From CAYUWG01 sp964448285 (GTDB lineage: Bacteria; Bacteroidota; Ignavibacteria; SZUA-365): a DNA stretch of 37,935 nt. The position numbers and the translations under genes are program-made. The first letter of the stretch is position 1. Each line of letters opens with the position of its first letter. This document shows, in pieces, positions 8,273-13,879 of the stretch. Where the stretch lies: the NCBI GenBank assembly GCA_964448285.1, contig CAYUWG010000035.1, forward strand, positions 1 through 37,935, given 5' to 3'. The notes under the pieces were generated by a model. The model worked only from the letters and a program-made list of their open reading frames with translations. It searched no databases and had not been told where the DNA came from.

Positions 8273-8334
8273 GTAGTATAAAACTCAACTTCCAGCATAA
8301 TGTGCAGTGCTAATGGTATGAGATAGTTTTTCAT
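8242..8334 (-). pseudogene. 5' remnant of a gene cut at the insertion junction (30 codons)
   Basis: A strong ribosome-binding site, GGAGG (plus-strand 8339-8343), precedes ATG 8334. It opens a frame beginning MKNYLIPLALHIML, which looks like the start of a signal peptide. The frame runs into the 20-bp repeat and stops at TGA 8244-8242, exactly at the junction. I read it as the first codons of the gene that followed the BNR gene at its original location, truncated when the fragment was inserted. Confidence 0.55.
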
Positions 8335-8351
8335 AAATCCTCCAGTGAGTA

Positions 8352-9761
8352 TTACTTGATGACAACCATAGGCCGTGATTGCACTTGCGTTCCGGATTGC
8401 AAGCGGTAAAGGTATGTCCCCGTTCTCAAATCCCTGGTATCGAAGGTCACTTCATTCGGTCCCTGCAATCGTGTTGATTCCAAAAGCGTGGCAACAGTTC
8501 GTCCAAGCAGGTCGTGTATCGTAAGAGAGGCAAACCCCGTGGTTGGAAGTGAGAATGTAATTGTCACGGACCCAACTGCGGGATTCGGTACGTTTTGATT
8601 CAATGAGAATCTGTACGTGTCGAACACCTCAGTGGTTTTTGTCGGAGAGATGCTGATCCCTATTTCACCCCGTGAACCATAGACGACATGACCATCAGGT
8701 AATTCCGTAAGCGGCCCTGAGTACACATTGCGCATACCGCCTCTCAGTTCTTCCCAAGTTGTCCCATAATCACGAGAGCGATAGACACCTGCTCCAAACG
8801 TTGTAAGAAATAACTGGTTTGCGGAAGTATTTATTAATCCGGTACCAAGATCCCCTGATGCCAACGTTGTATCCCGCCACGTGACACCTTTATTTGTCGT
8901 CCACGCAACAATCGTTCCCTGTAGGCTTGTTGCGAGTGCATATACAACATTATTTGAAGAAACCACCATCCCATTACTACGGATGCCTCTCGTTTCAAAG
9001 GGTTCGTTGAAAACCGTCCAACTCATACCATCATCAGTGGTTCGATACAGAATTCTTCCTGGTGTAAAATATACGGTTTCACTTAGATCGATAAGCACAG
9101 CTCTTGCATCACCGGAATCGGATAAAATCTTCTCCCATGTCACTCCATTATCCTTCGTGCGCATGAGACCAACAGCCTTCACACCCGCGTAGATATATCC
9201 ACGAGAATCGACCGCAACGGAGTTGGTTTCCCACTTCGAATCTCCAATTTGTACCCACGTGTCCCCTCGATCCGTTGAACGGTACACACCTTGCAATACG
9301 CCTGCTATGAGATTTCCATTATTGTCCGTCGTAATAGCCAGAGTGTATGCGTCAGGTAAAGAGGTTTTCGTCCACGTCAATCCCCTGTTTGTTGTGCGAT
9401 AAAGCCCATCCTGCCAAATACTGATGAAGATGTCTCCCTCCGGGTTGGAAGCCATAGCCATAACCGTCCGGTCGAAAGGCAGCGGCATCACTTTCCAGAA
9501 ATCCTGTGCCTGAAGTGGTGAGCAGGGGTAGAGAGCGACAAAAATGAGACCTAAAAGTAATATACGGGCTGACCAACCCAACTCCCCCTTCGCTCTCGCG
9601 GGATTCCCCAGCAGGATATCGACCTCAACGGAGCGGGAGTGGGGCGTGTCGGTCTTCACGTAATCCTCCCGATTCTGTCCGACGTGTGCGAAGGCAACCT
9701 CCGCGAACTCCCGCACGCTGTGCATGTCACACTTGGCGATCACATAAGCCCTTCGGTTCAT
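8352..9761 (-). CDS. Secreted BNR/Asp-box protein with T9SS sorting domain, fused to a gmd remnant
   Basis: 469-codon frame. Residues 1-63 are not part of the secreted protein but a decayed GDP-mannose dehydratase fragment. A hydrophobic signal sequence follows (ILLLGLIFVALYPCSPLQAQ, about 67-86). Then come at least six Asp-box-like repeats: NRGLTW, DRGDTW, DNGVTW, DDGMSW, NKGVTW and DYGTTW. These typify sialidase/YCF48-like beta-propellers. The last ~85 residues are a T9SS type A domain (NQNVPNPAVGS, LLGRTVATLL, GTYLYRL, SRPMVVIK). No ATG or GTG lies just before the signal peptide; only TTG (LGWSARI) fits. The original start may therefore be lost, or the fused start at 9761, which overlaps the FAD-subunit stop by ATGA, may be used. 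The whole frame lies inside the insertion. Confidence 0.8.
   Translation of the reverse strand: MNRRAYVIAKCDMHSVREFAEVAFAHVGQNREDYVKTDTPHSRSVEVDILLGNPARAKGELGWSARILLLGLIFVALYPCSPLQAQDFWKVMPLPFDRTVMAMASNPEGDIFISIWQDGLYRTTNRGLTWTKTSLPDAYTLAITTDNNGNLIAGVLQGVYRSTDRGDTWVQIGDSKWETNSVAVDSRGYIYAGVKAVGLMRTKDNGVTWEKILSDSGDARAVLIDLSETVYFTPGRILYRTTDDGMSWTVFNEPFETRGIRSNGMVVSSNNVVYALATSLQGTIVAWTTNKGVTWRDTTLASGDLGTGLINTSANQLFLTTFGAGVYRSRDYGTTWEELRGGMRNVYSGPLTELPDGHVVYGSRGEIGISISPTKTTEVFDTYRFSLNQNVPNPAVGSVTITFSLPTTGFASLTIHDLLGRTVATLLESTRLQGPNEVTFDTRDLRTGTYLYRLQSGTQVQSRPMVVIK
9573..9761 (-). pseudogene. gmd: 3' fragment of GDP-mannose 4,6-dehydratase gene
   Basis: The 63 codons read AYVIA..DMHSVREFAEVAF, then DYVKTD, then VEVDILLGNPARAKGELGW. 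From memory, Gmd proteins carry DYVIATGETHSVREF followed by DPRxFRPAEVDLLLGDPSKAKxxLGW, so the alignment is gap-free. Conserved TGE and PRxFRP positions are replaced (KCD; TPHSRS), so the fragment is decayed. It lacks the Rossmann nucleotide-binding region and the catalytic residues, and it ends at ELGW, where the BNR signal sequence begins. Confidence 0.75.
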
Positions 9762-10627
9762 ATTCGTGCTTCACGGATGTCATGGAGTATCCTCCGCGTC
9801 AGTGTCCGGGTGATTTCCTTGCGATACCACGCCGTCGCCCGCACGTCGTCGATGGGTGAGATTTCAGATTCTGCGATCATCGCTATGTCCTCGATGCGAT
9901 CTTCGCTCAACGAATCGCTCTCGATCGCAGCTTCGACTTTCCTGCATCGAAGCGGTATCGGTGCAACGGCGCCACATGCCACGCGTGTCTTCTTCAATCC
10001 TCCGTTTTCTCGAACGCCCGCAATGCCGATAGAGACGATGGATATATCCAGCGCGGGTCGCGTCCCGAATTTCTCGAAGCGCGCGATGAAGTTTCCAGGC
10101 GGAATGGAAAACGTTATCGCGGTCAACAGTTCGTGAGGAAGCATCACCGTCTTTCCGGGGCCAAAGAAAAACGCGGCGAGTGGAATCCTCCTTGACGATA
10201 ATCCGCGACCGTCCCACGAAGCGAGTTCCACTACCGCATCGAGCAGGAGCAGCGGGATGATCATATCCCCTGCAGGCGATGCGTTGCAGATATTCCCGCC
10301 GAGCGTTGCGGCATTTCGAATCTGTCCGCTCGCAAATCGGTCCGCAGTTGTCAGAAGAATCGACGCGTGCTTTTTCAGAATGTCGCTCTCGAGCACTTCC
10401 GTCACCGTCGTCCGCGCACCGATTATTATTGAGTTGTCGGAAACGGAGATGTCCTTCATCTCATCGATCCTGTTCAGGTTCATCAAAACCGGTTGGAAGG
10501 CTTTTCTTCCGGCTTGTGCCTGCGGCATCAGGTCGGTGCCGCCAGCAAAGACGGTGACGTTTCCATCCGCGAGAAGTTGGATAGCATCCTCAATGGTTGT
10601 GGGAACTACATACTGCTCAATATTCAT
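9758..10627 (-). CDS. FAD-binding subunit (CoxM-like) of Mo-hydroxylase
   Basis: 289 residues from ATG 10627 (MNIEQYVVPTTIEDAIQLL), the usual length and N-terminus of CoxM/XdhB-type medium subunits. FAD-binding motifs are AGGTDLMPQ and ATLGGNICNASPAGDM. The C-terminal CO-dehydrogenase flavoprotein domain includes RATAWYRKEITRTL. It takes electrons from the 2Fe-2S subunit. The open frame continues upstream through the hairpin repeat as low-complexity translation, so the longer start at 10837 is rejected. No 4Fe-4S insert is seen. Its last two codons were altered by the insertion at the 20-bp repeat. The tandem hairpin/DUF559 units lie directly upstream and may carry or disrupt its promoter. 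Confidence 0.9.
   Translation of the reverse strand: MNIEQYVVPTTIEDAIQLLADGNVTVFAGGTDLMPQAQAGRKAFQPVLMNLNRIDEMKDISVSDNSIIIGARTTVTEVLESDILKKHASILLTTADRFASGQIRNAATLGGNICNASPAGDMIIPLLLLDAVVELASWDGRGLSSRRIPLAAFFFGPGKTVMLPHELLTAITFSIPPGNFIARFEKFGTRPALDISIVSIGIAGVRENGGLKKTRVACGAVAPIPLRCRKVEAAIESDSLSEDRIEDIAMIAESEISPIDDVRATAWYRKEITRTLTRRILHDIREARI
9763..9782. repeat. 20-bp direct repeat, copy 2 (insertion boundary)
   Basis: Identical to 8225-8244. It lies inside the last codons of the FAD subunit gene, which reads DIREARI and then stops at TGA 9760-9758. If the DNA between the copies is removed, the FAD frame reads DIREARN and stops at TGA, while the Fe-S gene starts at the overlapping GTG. Confidence 0.9.
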
Positions 10628-10920
10628 GAAAGCGTGAGATTGGAAAGCGATTGGTTCATTGTATCTCGAACCCTCTCCCCCAGCCCCTCTCCCGTTTCGG
10701 GAGAGGGGAGAAGGGGTGATCCGGTTTCGGTATTGAAGGATTGTATAGAGGACTGTTTCGCGAAATCCACGATGCATCGGTCGATATGGTGTTGGTGTTT
10801 GAGCTTCAATCCTGAAAGCCTGCGATTCCTCAGACATTCCCAGAGAATCTCTTCAGCCGGCGTTGCCTCCTTGCGCAGTTTTCGAGCGAGGTCGATGATA
10901 TAGTGAGGGTAGCGTTTCAT
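10624..10920 (-). pseudogene. DUF559 family gene, internally deleted and frameshifted
   Basis: The first 52 codons (MKRYPHYIIDLARKLRKEAT through HIDRCIVDF) match the neighbouring DUF559 gene almost exactly. An internal deletion of about 150 bp then joins sequence from the 3' part of the gene in a different frame. The core nuclease segment (YC..KLVVELEG..H) is missing, and translation runs into hairpin sequence. The deletion is visible by comparison: TTTCGCG is followed directly by AAATCCACGATG here, whereas ~150 bp separate them in the other copy. Only the N-terminal third of the domain remains. Confidence 0.8.
10684..10708. repeat. GC-rich hairpin element, copy A
   Basis: CCCCTCTCCCG, loop TTT, CGGGAGAGGGG: a perfect 11-bp stem. 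It is preceded by CCCTCTCCCCCAG (10671-10683) and followed by AGAAGGGG. Identical at the stem to copy C. Confidence 0.9.
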
Positions 10921-10924
10921 CTTC

Positions 10925-11365
10925 TCACCTTGTCCGCCGCGGCGGATATATCTCTCCCAAATCGACCCTCTCCCCCAGCCCCTCTCCCAAATTGGGAGAG
11001 GGGAGTAAGGGGATCCGGTTTCGGTATTGAAGGATTGTATCGAGGACTGTTTCGCGTGAATTGACCACTTCTTCATTCCTGAATCTCATCACGCACAATC
11101 CCCTTCCCTCAAGATATTTCATTCGATAGTCATCATACTCGATCTGATCTTTCTCTTCATGGATGCTTCCTTCGAGTTCCACGACGAGTTTCATTTCCGC
11201 ACAATAGAAATCCACGATGTATCGGTCGATATGGTGTTGGCGTTTGAACTTCAATCCTGAAAGCCTGCGATTCCTCAGGCATTCCCAGAGAATCTCTTCA
11301 GACGGCGTTGCCTGCTTGCGCAGCTTTCGAGCGAGGTCGATGATATAGTGAGGGTAGCGTTTCAT
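10925..11365 (-). CDS. DUF559 (Vsr-fold endonuclease-like) protein
   Basis: 146 residues from ATG 11365 (MKRYPHYIIDLARKLRKQAT). The domain spans residues 8-108: TPSEEILWECLRNRRLSGLKFKRQHHI, then IVDFYC (Asp52), VVELEG (Glu63, Glu65), His69, YDDYR and RFRNEEV. This is the pattern of DUF559, a restriction-endonuclease-fold family related to Vsr mismatch endonuclease, whose substrate is unknown. Most family members have ELDG where this one has ELEG. Residues 117-146 are translation of the adjacent GC-rich hairpin, so the ancestral stop is probably lost. It forms one of two tandem units, each bounded by the hairpin element. The start codon is shared with the deleted copy. Confidence 0.8.
   Translation of the reverse strand: MKRYPHYIIDLARKLRKQATPSEEILWECLRNRRLSGLKFKRQHHIDRYIVDFYCAEMKLVVELEGSIHEEKDQIEYDDYRMKYLEGRGLCVMRFRNEEVVNSRETVLDTILQYRNRIPLLPSPNLGEGLGERVDLGEIYPPRRTR
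10979..11003. repeat. GC-rich hairpin element, copy B
   Basis: CCCCTCTCCCAA and TTGGGAGAGGGG separated by one A. The inner part of the stem differs from copies A and C (CCCAAATTGGG instead of CCCGTTTCGGG), but the change is compensated so that pairing is kept. It lies between the two DUF559 copies. Confidence 0.9.
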
Positions 11366-11423
11366 CTTCTCACATTGTCCGCCGAGGCGGACATCTCTCT
11401 CCCAAATCGACCCTCTCCCCCAG

Positions 11424-11448
11424 CCCCTCTCCCGTTTCGGGAGAGGGG
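11424..11448. repeat. GC-rich hairpin element, copy C
   Basis: The same 11-bp stem and TTT loop as copy A, again within CCCTCTCCCCCAG...AGAAGGGG (11411-11456). It lies upstream of the intact DUF559 gene and downstream of the mutase operon. Confidence 0.9.
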
Positions 11449-11511
11449 AGAAGGGGCGAGGGTGAATGAATTCCATAGTACTGCCATTGTCCTTGTATCA
11501 TTCAGCTCAAC

Positions 11512-13110
11512 TCAAAACAAGATAGGTTCCTGATAGCGGCCATACACACTCACGAGTCTCGCTGTGATTTCACCGACGCTCGCATACACTTTCACCGCTT
11601 CGATGATCGCAAGCATGACGTTTCTCCCGGCGCGCGCATCCTCTTCAACGCGTTGCAAAGCGCTTGCGACTGCGTTGGTATCGCGGTCGGAACGTATCGC
11701 CTGCAACCGTGCAGTCTGTTCTCGCGCGTCCTCTTCTTTGAACGGATGAAACGCGATGTTCGGCGCTTCCTCCTGAATCCGGTAGCAGTTCACACCGACT
11801 TTCCTCATCTCTCCGCTTTCGAGCTTCAATTGCTTTTCATACGCCTGCTTCGATACAGCGCTCTGAATCCGTCCCTCTGAAATCGCCTTTACGATGCCGC
11901 CTTGTCGATCGACTTCCTGCATGTGTGCACGGACGTGCTCTTCCATTCGGTTCGTCAGGGTTTCGACATAGTACGAACCGCCAAGCGGATCGACCGTGTC
12001 GCAGAGCCCCATCTCTTCCATGAGGATCTGCATCGTGCGAAGCGAAATGAGCGCGGCTTTCTCCGATGGGATCGTATAAGCTTCATCGTAAGAACAGAGC
12101 GCCATGGTCTGCGTGCCTGACAGCGCAGAGATGAGCGCGTAGTATGCACCGCGCACGATGTTGTTCTCCGGCTGCTGCACCGTGAGTCCTCCACCGCCGC
12201 CACCGGCAATCATGCGCAGCCACATCGATTTCGGATCGGTCGCGCCATACTCATCGTGAACGATGCGCGCCCAGAGACGACGAGCCGCGCGGAACTTCGC
12301 GATCTGCTCGAAGAAGTTTCCGTGAATGTCGAAGTTGAACGAAAGGCGCGAAGCGAACTCATCGATGCTGAGACCACGACCAAGCGTGTGGTCGATGTAT
12401 GCCTTCGCGATGAGGAAGGCATAGGCAATCTCCTGCGCGGGGTTCGCTCCCGACTCGCGGATATGATAGCCGCAGACGCTGACGGGACTATAGAGCGGAG
12501 CGTGTTGTGCGCAATACTCCACCGTGTCGCCGACGAGCTTAATCGAAGGCTCGACGGGAAATATCCACGTGCCGCGCCCGATGAACTCCTTGAGAATGTC
12601 GTTCTGCGCCGTACCACGAAGAGTTGCGAGATCGTAACCGCGCTTCTCCGCCATCGCGAGATACATGGCGATGAGCGTGACCGCCGCTCCGTTGATCGTG
12701 AGCGACACCGTGATCTTGTCGAGATCGATTCCGTCGAAGGCGATTTCAAAATCACGCAGCGTGTCGATTGCCATTCCGACGCGACCGACTTCACCCTCGG
12801 CCATCGGATCGTCTGAATCGAGTCCGACCTGCGTCGGGAGATCGAACGCGACGTTCAATCCGGTTTGCCCGTTCTCGATGAGATATCGGAAACGCTTGTT
12901 CGTCTCGCTCGCATTCCCGAAGCCCGCGTATTGCCGCATCGTCCACGGGCGCCGGCGATACATGAGCGCATGGATGCCGCGTGTAAACGGATACTGTCCC
13001 GGCAATCCGATACCGTCCTCGCCGCCGCTCGCTTCAACGTCATCGCGTGTGTAAAGAGGCTTGCACTCGATGCCGGACTCAAGGACGACGGGTTTGATTT
13101 CCTTACTCAT
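11512..13110 (-). CDS. B12-dependent acyl-CoA mutase, large (substrate-binding) subunit
   Basis: 532 residues, matching the catalytic subunit of two-part methylmalonyl-CoA mutase-family enzymes. The TIM-barrel domain is clear: YPFTRG, RPWTMRQYAGFG, GQTGLNVAFDLPTQVG, QNDILKEF, SGYH-like CGYHIRESGA, QQPENNIVR and DTVDPLGGSYYVE. The pocket is not that of standard methylmalonyl-CoA mutase. The usual YPTMY/YATMY is HALMY (His47 at the Tyr89 position). The segment holding His244 (RTHSQTSG) is RMIAGGGGGG (Ile301). SLHTNS is TMALCS. Arg179, at the Arg207 position, is kept. A different acyl-CoA substrate is therefore likely. The gene overlaps the B12 subunit by ATGA. Confidence 0.88.
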   Translation of the reverse strand: MSKEIKPVVLESGIECKPLYTRDDVEASGGEDGIGLPGQYPFTRGIHALMYRRRPWTMRQYAGFGNASETNKRFRYLIENGQTGLNVAFDLPTQVGLDSDDPMAEGEVGRVGMAIDTLRDFEIAFDGIDLDKITVSLTINGAAVTLIAMYLAMAEKRGYDLATLRGTAQNDILKEFIGRGTWIFPVEPSIKLVGDTVEYCAQHAPLYSPVSVCGYHIRESGANPAQEIAYAFLIAKAYIDHTLGRGLSIDEFASRLSFNFDIHGNFFEQIAKFRAARRLWARIVHDEYGATDPKSMWLRMIAGGGGGGLTVQQPENNIVRGAYYALISALSGTQTMALCSYDEAYTIPSEKAALISLRTMQILMEEMGLCDTVDPLGGSYYVETLTNRMEEHVRAHMQEVDRQGGIVKAISEGRIQSAVSKQAYEKQLKLESGEMRKVGVNCYRIQEEAPNIAFHPFKEEDAREQTARLQAIRSDRDTNAVASALQRVEEDARAGRNVMLAIIEAVKVYASVGEITARLVSVYGRYQEPILF

Positions 13111-13517
13111 CCCACAACCTCGGAATTCTTGAGATGGAGATATTCCACGATGGACTGCAACGGCGTGCCGAATGGAAAAACCGCATCGACGCCAAGTTGC
13201 ATCAGCGCATCCTCGTCCTTTGCAGGGATATTCCCCCCGACGAGCCAGATTTTATCGAGAAGGTTGTATTCGGAACGTAACATCTGAAAGCGTTCACAAA
13301 TCGGGACGTGGGATCCGGAGAGAATAGAAAGACCGACGACATCGACGTTTTCATCACGCGCGCGTTCTGCGATTTGTTCGACGGACTTTCTCAGGCCGGT
13401 ATAGATGACTTCGTAACCTGCGTCCATGAGCGCGCGCGCGACGACTTTCACCCCTTCGTCGTGGCCGTCGAGTCCGGGTTTTGCGAGAAGGATCTTGAGC
13501 TTTCTTTTATCTGTCAT
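13107..13517 (-). CDS. Cobalamin-binding subunit of acyl-CoA mutase
   Basis: 136 residues forming a single B12-binding Rossmann-like domain. The motif DxHxxG is LDGHDEG (Asp17, His19, Gly22), with His19 the expected lower axial cobalt ligand. SxL is SIL (64-66), and the GG element is LVGGNIP (94-95). It begins directly with the domain (KLKILLAKPGLDGHD), as in stand-alone small subunits. It overlaps the large subunit by 4 nt, so the two make one radical mutase using adenosylcobalamin. ATG 13517 has no strong ribosome-binding site. No MeaB-type chaperone gene or cobalamin riboswitch was seen nearby. Confidence 0.92.
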   Translation of the reverse strand: MTDKRKLKILLAKPGLDGHDEGVKVVARALMDAGYEVIYTGLRKSVEQIAERARDENVDVVGLSILSGSHVPICERFQMLRSEYNLLDKIWLVGGNIPAKDEDALMQLGVDAVFPFGTPLQSIVEYLHLKNSEVVG

Positions 13518-13879
13518 CCGTGTTTTTTATCGGGTTCTGAGGTCGCATCGGACGTGGCCACGGTTCATGGGCGGTGATGCGATGTTGCGATATGCTGCAC
13601 CTCCCCACCGAGAAAGTGCGACGGTAATTTCTATGAGGAATGCTTACCGCGCAAGTATCATCTCGGAATTTATTCAGAGTCTCGGATGAGAATCTCCGAT
13701 TCCTTTGCTGCTGAAATCCTATCCGGTTGCGACAGTGTTCTCCCCTTCCTCTTTGAAACGTACACACCAATGGCAATCTTGCGATGCGATTGGCTGTTCG
13801 AAGCAGCAGTCCATTCGATCCCGAATTCAACTTCCTCTTTCACTGAAAGGAATCTCACGCAACAGAAGGAGACGACAGC
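13518..13879. other. Divergent intergenic region
   Basis: 362 bp between the minus-strand mutase genes and the plus-strand HAD/crotonase gene. Open frames here lack good ribosome-binding sites and family features. It should hold promoters for both transcripts. I could not identify a confident -35/-10 pair or operator. AAGGAG at 13866-13871 is the ribosome-binding site of the gene at 13880. Confidence 0.5.

Larger units (their letters stand above)
10671..11410. repeat. Tandem duplication of hairpin + DUF559 unit
   Basis: Unit 1 (10671-10965) and unit 2 (10966-11410) have the same order: hairpin, CCGGTTTCGGTATTGAAGGA segment, DUF559 gene in reverse, then a TTGTCCGCCG-type spacer and CCCAAATCGA. 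They differ by a ~150 bp deletion in unit 1 plus scattered base changes. A third hairpin begins at 11411. Confidence 0.85.

Noticed and set aside
8225..9782. Classical insertion sequence
   Set aside because: No transposase and no terminal inverted repeats are present, and a 20-bp duplication is longer than usual IS target duplications.
9758..10837. Longer start for the FAD subunit at 10837
   Set aside because: The extra 70 residues are translation of the hairpin and DUF559 remnant. MNIEQYVVPTT at 10627 is the family N-terminus.
10671..11456. Hairpin array as a CRISPR array
   Set aside because: Units are about 295 and 445 bp, contain protein-coding sequence, and lack short regular spacers or cas genes.
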